64,000 nucleotides of DNA from Hufsiella arboris (lineage in GTDB: Bacteria > Bacteroidota > Bacteroidia > Sphingobacteriales > Sphingobacteriaceae). Below the pieces are notes generated by a model. That model did not search any database. It had not been told where the DNA came from and saw only the letters and a program-made list of their open reading frames with translations. The DNA lies in the NCBI RefSeq assembly GCF_009834875.1, contig NZ_WVHT01000003.1:124001-188000 (forward strand). The letters run 5' to 3'. A program made the translations under genes and the position numbers. Position 1 is the first letter of the stretch. The number at the start of each line of letters is the position of its first letter. Shown piece by piece: positions 1 to 8,649 of the stretch.

Positions 1-528
1 TGTAACCAGAAGTCCTCGCGGAAACCGGTTGTCGGTTACGATGAAGGTACGGTAGTTACCGCGCTAGATTCGCTCAAAAAGAAGGGACTTATTTCTACCG
101 TTACTGGAGGCGCTAGTCGTGCCGTTAAATACAAGCACAACTTTGCAATTGTCTATCCGGTTATTCCGGCCGAGATTGCAGTTATTTGCCTGCTTTTATT
201 GCGGGGGCCGCTTACCCCCGGAGAAATTAACTCAAACTCCGGCCGGCTGTTCGAATTCGAATCGCTTGAGGAAGTTCAGGAAATTCTGGAAAAACTATCT
301 TTCTCCGATCCAAAATACATTATCCAGGTTCCTAAGCGTGCGGGTCAAAAAGAAATCAGGTATACTCACTTGTTGGGCGGTACCCCGGACTTTGATTCCA
401 CCGAATTTGCCGAAGAAACTAATATTTCAAATAAATCGGATATTGAAAACCGGTTATCAAAAGTTGAAACTGAACTGGCCGAATTGAAGGAAGCTTTCGA
501 GAAACTCATGAAAGAGTTAATGGGATAA
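1..528 (+). CDS. YceH/DUF480 family protein, 5' end cut off by window
   Basis: The reading frame is open from base 1 and ends at TAA 526-528, giving 175 residues of a family that is usually about 215 long, so roughly 40 N-terminal residues lie outside the window. The first visible residues (CNQKSSRKPVVGYDEGTV) match the typical DUF480 start region, and the stretch LLLRGPLTPGEINSNSGRLF followed by a short helix and a basic QVPKRAGQKEIRY segment is the second winged-helix half of this family. The last 30 residues are a predicted coiled coil (heptads around KVETELAELKEAFEKL). A shorter reading from TTG at 199 would remove half of the conserved fold, so it is not the real start. The molecular role of DUF480 proteins is not established; two tandem winged helices suggest nucleic-acid or protein binding. 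Confidence 0.85.
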   Translation, partial: CNQKSSRKPVVGYDEGTVVTALDSLKKKGLISTVTGGASRAVKYKHNFAIVYPVIPAEIAVICLLLLRGPLTPGEINSNSGRLFEFESLEEVQEILEKLSFSDPKYIIQVPKRAGQKEIRYTHLLGGTPDFDSTEFAEETNISNKSDIENRLSKVETELAELKEAFEKLMKELMG

Positions 529-570
529 TTCAAAATACTACGTCGGTTAATTATAATTTCTATATTTAAA

Positions 571-580
571 CAAACGTTTG
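571..580. promoter_or_regulatory. Perfect 10-bp palindrome CAAACGTTTG upstream of GMC oxidoreductase
   Basis: CAAACGTTTG lies 39 bases before the GMC start codon. Its core AAACGTTT resembles the central CG operators of LacI-family repressors. The TTTG in its right half is followed, 19 bases later, by an AATTTG that could serve as a weak Bacteroidota -7 element. Operator function is an inference. Confidence 0.3.
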
Positions 581-618
581 CACTCAGCAAATTCACTAAC
601 CAATTTGTTTAAACCAGT

Positions 619-2331
619 ATGATCGACAACGTTAACCTGAATACCAAAAGTAAAACACAAAATACTTACGACGCCATTGTAATTGGCTCGGGAATAAGTG
701 GCGGGTGGGCCGCGAAGGAGCTGGCCGAAAAGGGTCTGAAAACGATTATGCTCGAACGCGGAAGAAACTTTGAACATATCAAAGACTATAAATCGGCCAC
801 AAAAAACCCCTGGGAGTTCGCTCACCGGGGAAATATCACGCAACAGCAAAAAGAACAACATGGCATCATTGCCCGAAACTGGGGTGCTAGGGAACCAATT
901 ATCGATTATTGGGCGAATGATGCTGACTGCCCCTACACAGAAGTAAAGCCATTTAATTGGTGGCGATCTTATCAACTGGGCGGTAGGTCCATTCTTTGGG
1001 GACGACAAAGCTACCGCTGGAGCGATTTCGACTTTGAGGCAAACGCCAAAGATGGATGGGCCATCGACTGGCCGATACGATACAAGGATTTGGCGCCATG
1101 GTACAACTATGTAGAAAAGTTTGCTGGTATCAGCGGATCACTGGAAGGACTTCCGCAATTACCCGATGGTCATTTCCTGCCGCCTATGGAAATGAATTGC
1201 GTTGAGAAGGACGTTGCCGCAAGAATAAAGAAACATTTCAACGGCAACCGTCATATGATTATTGGACGGACAGCCAACCTTACGGCGCCTGTTCCCGGCC
1301 GTACCCAATGCCAGTACCGAAATCGTTGCTGGGAAGGATGCCCATTCGGCGGCTATTTCAGTACACAGTCGTCTACCCTACCGGCCGCCAAAGCTACCGG
1401 AAATCTGACGGTTCGTCCCTACTCGATCGTTACTAAGATACTTTACGACAAGGATTCGCGCAAAGCGACAGGTGTTGAGGTTTTGGATGCCGAAAACAAT
1501 CAAACTTATACTTACTACGCTAAAATAGTATTTGTAAATGCGTCAGCATTAAATAGTGCGTGGGTTCTGATGAATTCTGCAACTGACGTTTGGTCTGAAG
1601 GTTTAGGCAGCAGCAGTGGCGAACTCGGTCACAATATTATGGACCATCATTACAACCTTGGCGCTGCCGGCAGTGTTGAAGGTTATGAAGATAAATATGT
1701 GTATGGCAGGCGTGCCAATGGCCTTTACATTGTGCGTTTCGCCAATCTTTTTAATGATAAACGCGATTATCTACGCGGTTTCGGTTACCAAGGCGGCGCT
1801 TCGCGTGACGGATGGAGCCGTGATGTTGCTGAGCTAAGCATCGGAGCGGCATACAAGGACGCTCTTACCGAGCCCGGAGGCTGGCAAATAGGTATAACCG
1901 GCTTCGGTGAACTGTTGCCCTATCATGAAAATCGAATTTATCTCGATAAGAACAAAAAAGATAAATGGGGTTTGCCTGTATTGGCCATGGACGCTGAATT
2001 GAAAGAAAACGAAAAGAAAATGCGCGTAGATATTGTTTCGGAAGCGAAAGCCATGCTCGAGAGCGCCGGTGTAAAGAATATCCGTACCTGGGATTCAGGG
2101 CACCATATTGGCGATGGAATTCACGAAATGGGTTCTGCACGTATGGGTAACGATCCAAAGACGTCAGTACTCAACAAGCACAACCAGGTTTGGGACGCAA
2201 AAAACGTATTTGTTACTGATGGCGCATGTATGACATCGTCTGCATGCCAAAACCCATCGTTAACCTACATGGCATTAACCGCCAGGGCAGCAGATTTTGC
2301 GGTTTCGGAATTGAAAAGCAGAAATATTTAA
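619..2331 (+). CDS. GMC-family FAD-dependent sugar/alcohol oxidoreductase
   Basis: A 570-residue flavoprotein of the glucose-methanol-choline family, which oxidises a hydroxyl of a sugar or alcohol and passes electrons to an acceptor. The Rossmann FAD motif VIGSGISGGWAAKELAEKG is near residues 22-40. A cysteine-rich patch CQYRNRCWEGCPFGGYF near residue 235 is typical of the bacterial subgroup. The C-terminal GMC domain carries HEMGSARMG and a final CQNPSLTYMALTARAA block, which hold the catalytic His and Asn. No signal peptide is visible. It is closely similar along its length to the gene at 40582-42306, which lies in a sugar operon; this copy stands alone, with no DUF1080 or gluconate dehydrogenase small subunit beside it. 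The start is the first ATG before the FAD motif; no strong ribosome binding site is seen, as is usual in this phylum. The substrate is unknown. Confidence 0.9.
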   Translation: MIDNVNLNTKSKTQNTYDAIVIGSGISGGWAAKELAEKGLKTIMLERGRNFEHIKDYKSATKNPWEFAHRGNITQQQKEQHGIIARNWGAREPIIDYWANDADCPYTEVKPFNWWRSYQLGGRSILWGRQSYRWSDFDFEANAKDGWAIDWPIRYKDLAPWYNYVEKFAGISGSLEGLPQLPDGHFLPPMEMNCVEKDVAARIKKHFNGNRHMIIGRTANLTAPVPGRTQCQYRNRCWEGCPFGGYFSTQSSTLPAAKATGNLTVRPYSIVTKILYDKDSRKATGVEVLDAENNQTYTYYAKIVFVNASALNSAWVLMNSATDVWSEGLGSSSGELGHNIMDHHYNLGAAGSVEGYEDKYVYGRRANGLYIVRFANLFNDKRDYLRGFGYQGGASRDGWSRDVAELSIGAAYKDALTEPGGWQIGITGFGELLPYHENRIYLDKNKKDKWGLPVLAMDAELKENEKKMRVDIVSEAKAMLESAGVKNIRTWDSGHHIGDGIHEMGSARMGNDPKTSVLNKHNQVWDAKNVFVTDGACMTSSACQNPSLTYMALTARAADFAVSELKSRNI

Positions 2332-2445
2332 TGTCAATTTAAAATAGCACTGCGTAATCTTGGAATAAGAATCAATATTCTTTTCGTTGTAACTTTTTTT
2401 AACGTCTAATCTCTATATTTAGTAGAAACTTAAAACTAAAACAAC

Positions 2446-4080
2446 TTGAAAAGAAGAGACTTCCTTTACCTATCGGGAATGGGAATCGGCGCCAGCATGA
2501 TGCCATCCATCCCGATCTTCGGTAATCCTGTACCATTAGGCGCCGCACTCGAGCCCGTCGATGTTGCGCTTAAAAAACAAATGGCTGATGTTGCGCTTAA
2601 TGCCGCCAGAGGAAAGGGTGCAACCTACACTGACGTACGCATAGGCCGTTACCTTAATCAATATGTCGTTACCCGTGAAGACAAAGTTGAAAACATTGTC
2701 AATACCGAATCGTATGGCATGGGTATTCGTGTGATTGCGAACGGTAGCTGGGGATTTGCCGCTACTGACAAACTCGACAATGACAGCATTGCCAAGGCGG
2801 CGGCACTGGCGGTGACTATAGCCAAAGAGAATTCGAGACTTCTAACCGAGCCTGTTCAGCTTGCACCACAAAAAGGTTACGGCGAGGTTAGCTGGAAAGC
2901 GCCGATAGAAAAAAATGCTTTTGAAGTTCCGATTAAAGAGAAAGTTGATTTGCTGCTTTCTGTAAATGATGCGGCTTTAAAAAACGGGGCAAACTATATT
3001 AACTCTATTTTATTCCTGGTAAACGAGCAAAAGTATTTTGCTTCCACAGATGGATCATATATCGATCAGGATGTACATCGTATATGGCCTACGTTCTTTC
3101 TCACGAAAATTGATTCGGCAACCGGAAAATTTGAAACCAGGAACGCCCTTAGTTCACCGGTTGGAATGGGTTATGAATACCTCAATGCCCGTCCGGAAGA
3201 TAAAATAAAAGGCTTGACAACATTGTATCGGAATCGCTATGATATGCTGGAAGATGCTAAGCAGGGCGCGATACAACTGGGCGAAAAAATGAAAGCCAAA
3301 TCGGTCGAGCCGGGAAAATACGACCTGATCCTTGATCCGTCACACTTATGGCTTACCATTCATGAATCGGTTGGGCATCCAACAGAACTGGATCGCGTGC
3401 TTGGCTACGAAGCAAATTATGCGGGCACAAGTTTTCTCACACTCGATAAATGGGAAACTAAAAAATTCAATTTCGGCAGCAAGCTGGTAAACATTGTCGC
3501 TGATAAAACGCAGGTTGGTTCTCTTGGAGCGGTTGGCTACGACGACGAGGGTGTCGGCACTCAAAAATGGGATCTTATTAAGGATGGCATTTTGGTGAAT
3601 TATCAGGCAATTCGCGATCAGGCACACATTATTGGCCTGAAGCAATCGCAGGGCTGTTGTTATGCGGACAACTGGAGCGATGTTCAATTCCAACGTATGG
3701 CCAATGTTTCACTCCAGCCCGGAAAAGAAAAAAAGAGCGTTCAGGACATTATTAAAAATGTCGAAAAAGGGATTTATATCATTGGTGACAATTCATTTTC
3801 AATTGACCAGCAACGTTACAATTTTCAGTTCAGCGGTCAGTTGTATTACGAGATCAAACAAGGTAAAATTGTCGGCATGTTGAAGGACGTTGCCTACCAG
3901 TCAAACACTCAGGAATTTTGGAATTCATGCACTGCGATCGCCGACGAAAGTGACTATCGCTTAGGCGGCTCTTTCTTTGATGGTAAGGGCCAGCCGGGAC
4001 AAATCAGCTCCGTATCTCACGGCTCGTCAACGGCAAGGTTCAATGGCGTTAACGTAATTAATACCGGACGTAAAATTTAA
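2446..4080 (+). CDS. TldD-like metallopeptidase with Tat-type signal
   Basis: A 544-residue TldD/PmbA-family protein. TldD proteins are zinc metallopeptidases that work with a TldE/PmbA partner. The metal-binding stretch is HESVGHPTELDR near residue 305, matching the family pattern HExxGHxxE. The start is TTG at 2446: the in-frame upstream codon at 2437-2439 is TAA and the next codons encode KRRDFLYLSG, a twin-arginine signal followed by a hydrophobic run. Export through Tat is therefore likely for this subunit. The PmbA-like partner follows 65 bases downstream on the same strand and has no signal. A possible AT-rich promoter (TATATTTA) lies about 30 bases upstream. Substrate is unknown; family members process modified peptides. 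Confidence 0.88.
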   Translation: MKRRDFLYLSGMGIGASMMPSIPIFGNPVPLGAALEPVDVALKKQMADVALNAARGKGATYTDVRIGRYLNQYVVTREDKVENIVNTESYGMGIRVIANGSWGFAATDKLDNDSIAKAAALAVTIAKENSRLLTEPVQLAPQKGYGEVSWKAPIEKNAFEVPIKEKVDLLLSVNDAALKNGANYINSILFLVNEQKYFASTDGSYIDQDVHRIWPTFFLTKIDSATGKFETRNALSSPVGMGYEYLNARPEDKIKGLTTLYRNRYDMLEDAKQGAIQLGEKMKAKSVEPGKYDLILDPSHLWLTIHESVGHPTELDRVLGYEANYAGTSFLTLDKWETKKFNFGSKLVNIVADKTQVGSLGAVGYDDEGVGTQKWDLIKDGILVNYQAIRDQAHIIGLKQSQGCCYADNWSDVQFQRMANVSLQPGKEKKSVQDIIKNVEKGIYIIGDNSFSIDQQRYNFQFSGQLYYEIKQGKIVGMLKDVAYQSNTQEFWNSCTAIADESDYRLGGSFFDGKGQPGQISSVSHGSSTARFNGVNVINTGRKI

Positions 4081-4145
4081 TCTAATTGTTTATCAGCATA
4101 TATAAACGCAAACAGCGTTGATGCTCCACACAACAAGAAATTGAC

Positions 4146-5480
4146 ATGGCAATTTTAACTAAAGATGAGGCTCATGCCCTATTAAAAAAAGTATTGAGCT
4201 ATTCAAAAGCCGATGAATGCGAAGTAAATTTAAGCAGCACCGACGGCGGCAATGTACGTTACGCACGTAACTCCGTTACCACAAGCGGTGGTGTAAGTCA
4301 AAGCAGCCTGGTTGTACAATCATCATTCGGAAAGAAAATGGGCGTTGCAACGATCAATGAATTTGACGATGCGTCATTAGAAAAAGTTGTACGCCGCTCG
4401 GAAGAACTGGCAAAACTAGCGCCGGAAAATCCAGAATTTGTGCCAAATCTTGGCCCGCAGAAATATGGCGAGTCAAAAACCTTTATACAGAGCACAGCCG
4501 ATATCGACCCAAAACTTCGCGCTGATGCAGTAGAAAAAAGCTTAAAAATATCCAAAGACAGCAACCTGATCGCAGCTGGATTTTGGGAAAACAGCGCAGG
4601 TTATAGCGCAATGATGAATTCAAGCGGGCTTTTTGCTTATAACACATCGACCAATGTTAACTTCAATGTAACTGTCAGAACAAAAGATGGAAAAGGCTCC
4701 GGCTATGCATCAAAGGGGTACAACGATGTAAACCAGTTAGACGTGGCTTCCGCTACCAGGATAGCTGCTCAAAAAGCATCCGGATCTTCAGCGGCAAAAG
4801 CAATCGAGCCAGGTAAATATACCGTGATTTTGGAACCTTCCGCCGGCATTGTACTATTAGAAAACCTCTACTATGCACTTGACGCGCGTTCCGCCGACGA
4901 AGGCCGCAGCTTCCTCAGTCTGCCGGGAGGTAAAACCAAACTTGGGCAAAAACTTGTAGACGAGCGAGTAACGATTTATTCTGATCCTCAAAATCCAAAT
5001 CTTCCAACCAGCCCATGGAATGGCGACGGCCGCCCACAGGAAAAGGTTGTGTGGGTTGATAAGGGCGTAGTAAAAAATCTTTCCTATTCCCGTTATTGGG
5101 CGCAAAAGAAAGGTGTAAAAGCAACACCAGCGCCAGACGGAATCATTATGGAAGGCGGCACATCTTCCCTGGAAGACCTCATCAAGAGCACTGAAAAAGG
5201 GATTTTAGTTACCCGTTTGTGGTATATTCGTCCGGTAGATCCGCAAACATTATTATATACCGGGCTTACCCGCGATGGTACCTTCTATATTGAAAATGGA
5301 CAAATTAAATTCCCTGTAAAGAATTTCCGGTTCAACGAAAGCCCCGTTATTATGCTTAATAACCTGGAGGCTCTGGGTAAACCGGAAAGGACAGTGAGCG
5401 GTGAGTCAAATACTCACGCGATGATTCCTCCAATGAAAATCCGGGATTTCACTTTCACGTCGCTTTCCGACGCTGTATAA
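4146..5480 (+). CDS. TldE/PmbA-like subunit of a TldD-type peptidase
   Basis: A 444-residue member of the TldD/PmbA family, second gene of a probable two-gene unit with the TldD-like gene upstream. It has the family architecture: an N-terminal domain with the DECEVNLSSTDGGNVRYARNS region, then a C-terminal domain starting near KAIEPGKYTVILEPSAGIVL. The HExxGH motif of TldD is absent, as expected for the non-catalytic PmbA/TldE partner. It begins MAILTKDEAHALLKK with no signal peptide, in contrast with the Tat-type signal on its partner. A strong intrinsic terminator follows at 5485-5512. Confidence 0.87.
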   Translation: MAILTKDEAHALLKKVLSYSKADECEVNLSSTDGGNVRYARNSVTTSGGVSQSSLVVQSSFGKKMGVATINEFDDASLEKVVRRSEELAKLAPENPEFVPNLGPQKYGESKTFIQSTADIDPKLRADAVEKSLKISKDSNLIAAGFWENSAGYSAMMNSSGLFAYNTSTNVNFNVTVRTKDGKGSGYASKGYNDVNQLDVASATRIAAQKASGSSAAKAIEPGKYTVILEPSAGIVLLENLYYALDARSADEGRSFLSLPGGKTKLGQKLVDERVTIYSDPQNPNLPTSPWNGDGRPQEKVVWVDKGVVKNLSYSRYWAQKKGVKATPAPDGIIMEGGTSSLEDLIKSTEKGILVTRLWYIRPVDPQTLLYTGLTRDGTFYIENGQIKFPVKNFRFNESPVIMLNNLEALGKPERTVSGESNTHAMIPPMKIRDFTFTSLSDAV

Positions 5481-5484
5481 CTTT

Positions 5485-5512
5485 AAAAAGCGGGCGAAAG
5501 CCTGCTTTTTTT
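5485..5512 (+). terminator. Intrinsic terminator after the TldD/PmbA pair
   Basis: A six-pair stem GCGGGC / GCCTGC with a GAAA tetraloop, flanked by AAAAA on the left and seven T on the right, directly after the stop codon. Confidence 0.85.
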
Positions 5513-5568
5513 ACACTTTGGTTATTAATTGTATTTTTTACATTTATAATCCCAATTGAAGTCTTAAA

Positions 5569-6537
5569 ATGATTAAAAATCTGTTTTACTTTTTCACATT
5601 TATTGCAGTTAGCTCGGCACAAGCATCGCAAACTGACACAATTATTCACTCAACCGGCAATCCGATAATTCGCCATAAGTATACTGCTGATCCGGCTGCG
5701 ATGGTATTTAAAAACAAGGTTTACTTATATACCGGACATGACGAAGCCCCAAAAAACAAGAATGGATATGTGATGCACGAATGGCTTTGTTTCTCTTCGG
5801 AAAACATGCTTGACTGGACTGAGCATCCCGTTCCAATGAATGTATCCGCTTTTAAATGGGCGAAGGACGACGCCTGGGCCTCGCAGGTCATTGAACGAAA
5901 CGGTAAATTTTATTGGTATGTAGCCGTCGAACATGGCAGCATCCCCGGTAAAGCGATTGGCGTTGCTATATCCGACAGTCCGATAGGGCCATTTAAAGAT
6001 GCAAGAGGGTCAGCCTTGATTACAAATGACATGACTACGCAGACGAAGATCAGCTGGGATGATATCGATCCTTCAGTCATAATAGACGATGATGGTCAGG
6101 CTTATCTTTTTTGGGGAAATACAGTTTGTAATTACGCCAAGTTAAAAAGTAATATGACCGAGCTAGACGGGCCGATAAAGACGATTGATCTTCCGCATTT
6201 TACCGAAGCTCCCTGGATTCATAAACACAATGGCTGGTATTACCTTTCCTATGCTTACGAGTTCCCGGAAAAGATCGCTTATGCAATGAGTAAAAACATC
6301 AATGGCCCGTGGGAATACAAAGGCATCTTAAATGAAATTGCGGGAAATTCTAATACAAATCACCAGGCTATCATCGATTTTAAGGGAAAATCATATTTCG
6401 TTTATCACAACGGGGCATTAACTCCCGATGCCGGAAGTTTCCACCGTTCAGTGTGTATTGATTATCTCTATTACAACAAAGATGGCAGTATAAAAAAGGT
6501 ACAGATGACTTCTGAGGGTGTTAAATCAGCTAAATAG
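5569..6537 (+). CDS. Glycoside hydrolase family 43 (arabinofuranosidase/xylosidase type), secreted
   Basis: A 322-residue five-bladed propeller glycosidase. The three GH43 acidic residues can be placed: the base Asp41 in YTADPAAMV, the pKa-modulating Asp in WDDIDPSVIIDDDGQ near residue 165, and the acid Glu in FTEAPWIHKHNGWYYLSYA near residue 215. The first 20 residues (MIKNLFYFFTFIAVSSAQAS) form a signal peptide, so the enzyme acts in the periplasm or outside. No SusC/SusD pair is nearby, so it is not in a classical polysaccharide utilisation locus here. GH43 members mostly remove arabinose or xylose from plant hemicellulose and pectin; the exact substrate cannot be read from the sequence. 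Confidence 0.88.
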   Translation: MIKNLFYFFTFIAVSSAQASQTDTIIHSTGNPIIRHKYTADPAAMVFKNKVYLYTGHDEAPKNKNGYVMHEWLCFSSENMLDWTEHPVPMNVSAFKWAKDDAWASQVIERNGKFYWYVAVEHGSIPGKAIGVAISDSPIGPFKDARGSALITNDMTTQTKISWDDIDPSVIIDDDGQAYLFWGNTVCNYAKLKSNMTELDGPIKTIDLPHFTEAPWIHKHNGWYYLSYAYEFPEKIAYAMSKNINGPWEYKGILNEIAGNSNTNHQAIIDFKGKSYFVYHNGALTPDAGSFHRSVCIDYLYYNKDGSIKKVQMTSEGVKSAK

Positions 6538-6538
6538 A

Positions 6539-7147
6539 TCATATCAGCCGGTCTTTTATAACCATGGTTCCGGCGATAATATCGTGAAGACATTTTTGTT
6601 TGCGGTTAAAAAAGCCTGACAAATAACCAATGCCAAACGTGGCGAATGATAGTATCTTGGCGAGATTGCGGAAAAAAGCTTTTCCCGTGTTAAGTCGTCC
6701 ACCTTCATCATCGCATACTTTTATACGAATCCAGCTTTTTCCAAATGTTCCTTGCTTCGGAGAAGATTCCATAACTGTGGCGTAAATCAATTTGATTAGT
6801 GGAATCACTGCTATTCCCGCTGCGGCAATAGCTATTTGTTTTTCTCTCTCGTCAACCATTGAAACAAGCACCAGTGCAATCAAAGCGTAAACGAAGGTTA
6901 CAAGAAATATATCTATTACAACTGCGAGCAAACGCACATCCAATGTGGCAAAGTACTGTGGGGCCGAAATGATTTTTTTGAAGCCGAACAAACTGCGAAG
7001 TTCTTCAAGTTCATGAGCTTCTTTATAATCATCCATCCCGGTATGCTTAATAAAAGTACCGGGATGGATTGATAGTTCACGAAGTTGTTCGAATGTATAG
7101 GGCCCTTTTGGCCTCCCTGCTTCAACAATAAAATATTCTTTATCCAT
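6539..7147 (-). CDS. GYF_2 plus RDD domain membrane protein
   Basis: A 202-residue protein with an N-terminal GYF_2-type domain (YFIVEAGRPKGPYTFEQLRE, residues 5-25) joined to an RDD membrane domain. The RDD part starts with RLLAVVIDIFLVTFVYALIAL, has a second hydrophobic segment near residue 110, and ends with FRNLAKILSFATFGIGYLSG and the typical KQKCLHDIIAGTMVI. The start codon overlaps the stop of the upstream LiaF-like gene by one base (TAATG), so it is translated from the same messenger as the envelope-stress genes at 7147-8633. The RDD family has no settled function, though transport roles have been proposed. Confidence 0.85.
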   Translation of the reverse strand: MDKEYFIVEAGRPKGPYTFEQLRELSIHPGTFIKHTGMDDYKEAHELEELRSLFGFKKIISAPQYFATLDVRLLAVVIDIFLVTFVYALIALVLVSMVDEREKQIAIAAAGIAVIPLIKLIYATVMESSPKQGTFGKSWIRIKVCDDEGGRLNTGKAFFRNLAKILSFATFGIGYLSGFFNRKQKCLHDIIAGTMVIKDRLI

Positions 7148-8103
7148 TAATATCTGCTAACCTCAAAATCGGACAAACCGCCTTTCAAGTTAACAAATAT
7201 CTTTTTTGCCGAAGTATTGAAATTTGAAGTAACGTATGTTCCATCCTGCTGTTTGGAAAAACCGTCAAAGGTCCTGGAACTCAACCCTGTTTGAACTGTA
7301 ATTTTGCAGCCAGCTTCTTTCGGGATAGATATATTAATGTCGGCCATACCGGTTTCTGCACTTAATGTGGTGGCTTCTTGAGGCATACCTACCTTAACAT
7401 TGAACTCAGCAGCACCGCCCTTCAAAGTAAGATTCCGAATTTTATATGGTACGAGGTCAAAGTTTGCTTCGCCGGCTCCCATTTTTAAATTGATATCCCA
7501 AATTGGTTTGGTACTTAATCTGATATGTGCATCATTGTCGCCGTCGTCACCGAAATGAAAATTCTTTTTATCATTCATTTTGAAGTTAAGCACGTCTAGT
7601 GAGTCACCCGATATTTTTTGTAATGAATATCTCGCCTGCCCTTTTTGCTTAACGTCTGCATCAAATAAATTATTTGTCGTGTCCTTTATAAAATATTCTA
7701 CTGCGCCACCGGTTATATTTAACTCCGCACGTGGAGTATTGGCAAACGGTTCAGAAAAATTAGTATTCGAAGTTTTGGTGGAATCCCAGTTGTCGTGTTC
7801 ATCGTCATCATCGTCGTTCATATCGTAACGAAACTTGTACCATTTAGCAGATTCGTAACGTTTCGTTAAACCCTGATATGTTAAAAACCCCAATACTAAA
7901 ACTGTTATGGATATAGCAGCTATCGGACCTACGGACGAATTCATTCTTGAAAAGAGCATATTCGCGCCAATGATAATTAATATCAGTGGCCAAAATTGCC
8001 AGATTGAGCGCCAGTAAAAGTTAATAACTCCAAAGTTTGAAAGCAGCAAAATGCCTCCTATAAAAACGAGGACTAAGCCCCATACTATTTTCTCGGTTTT
8101 CAT
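7147..8103 (-). CDS. LiaF-like / DUF5668 membrane protein with toast-rack C-terminus
   Basis: A 318-residue protein. Residues 1-80 contain four short hydrophobic segments (WGLVLVFIGGILLLSNFGVI, FWPLILIIIGANMLF, AAISITVLVLGFLTY) typical of the LiaI-LiaF-like transmembrane region. After a very acidic linker (DDDDDEHDNWDS, near residue 100) comes a repetitive beta-sheet region with GGAVEYFI, MGAGEANFDLVPYKI and KGGAAEFNVKVG units, as in the toast-rack domain of bacterial envelope-stress proteins. It lies five bases behind the PspC gene and overlaps the next gene by one base. LiaF and PspC partners sense membrane damage in other bacteria; a similar role here is inference. Confidence 0.8.
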   Translation of the reverse strand: MKTEKIVWGLVLVFIGGILLLSNFGVINFYWRSIWQFWPLILIIIGANMLFSRMNSSVGPIAAISITVLVLGFLTYQGLTKRYESAKWYKFRYDMNDDDDDEHDNWDSTKTSNTNFSEPFANTPRAELNITGGAVEYFIKDTTNNLFDADVKQKGQARYSLQKISGDSLDVLNFKMNDKKNFHFGDDGDNDAHIRLSTKPIWDINLKMGAGEANFDLVPYKIRNLTLKGGAAEFNVKVGMPQEATTLSAETGMADINISIPKEAGCKITVQTGLSSRTFDGFSKQQDGTYVTSNFNTSAKKIFVNLKGGLSDFEVSRY

Positions 8104-8108
8104 AATAA

Positions 8109-8633
8109 TTAAAGTTGATCTGACTGTGATTGTGACGTATCGTTTGTTTTGAGTGGCTCCTGGGCGTTCTTATCCCATGAATCTTTCCTTGATGAGTTGG
8201 TAATTATCATGATACCGGGAATAATCAGCGCGAGTGGCCATAATTTATTAAAGGTAAACCAGTAAGGCAGCAGATCAAACTGATCTGTCATAAAATATAG
8301 CCCGACCAGAATTAAAACCGTTCCTGCAATAATACGTCCCGTATCAGATTGCTTTTTTGGGTAAAAAGATTGTTGCCCTGCTTGAAACGATGACGCCTGC
8401 GCCTTTTCTTCGTAAACCCTATAGTCAGTTTGATAAGGCCTGAATACCGACGGTTTTGCCGGAATAGCAATCCACATAATGATGTAAATTAAGAATCCTG
8501 ACAAACCGGCGAATACCGCAACCATAAAGGCAATACGTATCCAGGTTACGTCAACTTCAAAATAATCGGCCAAACCGGCGCAAACACCACCGATCATCTT
8601 ATTTAGTTCATTTCTTTCTAGTTTCTTTTCCAT
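8109..8633 (-). CDS. PspC domain-containing membrane protein
   Basis: The PspC domain is at the N-terminus: MEKKLERNELNKMIGGVCAG with a following amphipathic helix and the membrane segment RIAFMVAVFAGLSGFLIYIIM. Two further hydrophobic segments (IIAGTVLILVGLYFM and LWPLALIIPGIMII) resemble the DUF5668 helices of the next gene. The start is set at ATG 8631-8633, because this gives the normal PspC start; a longer reading up to 8696 would overlap the 3' end of the reductase gene and add an unconserved leader. The length is 174 residues. It is likely co-transcribed with the LiaF-like and GYF-RDD genes. PspC proteins bind membranes and sense envelope stress in other bacteria. Confidence 0.85.
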   Translation of the reverse strand: MEKKLERNELNKMIGGVCAGLADYFEVDVTWIRIAFMVAVFAGLSGFLIYIIMWIAIPAKPSVFRPYQTDYRVYEEKAQASSFQAGQQSFYPKKQSDTGRIIAGTVLILVGLYFMTDQFDLLPYWFTFNKLWPLALIIPGIMIITNSSRKDSWDKNAQEPLKTNDTSQSQSDQL

Positions 8634-8649
8634 TGTGTTTAGTGTTAAG

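Noticed and set aside
199-528. A 109-residue gene starting at TTG 199
   Set aside because: The frame is open and conserved (DUF480) from base 1, so this is an internal start of a longer gene.
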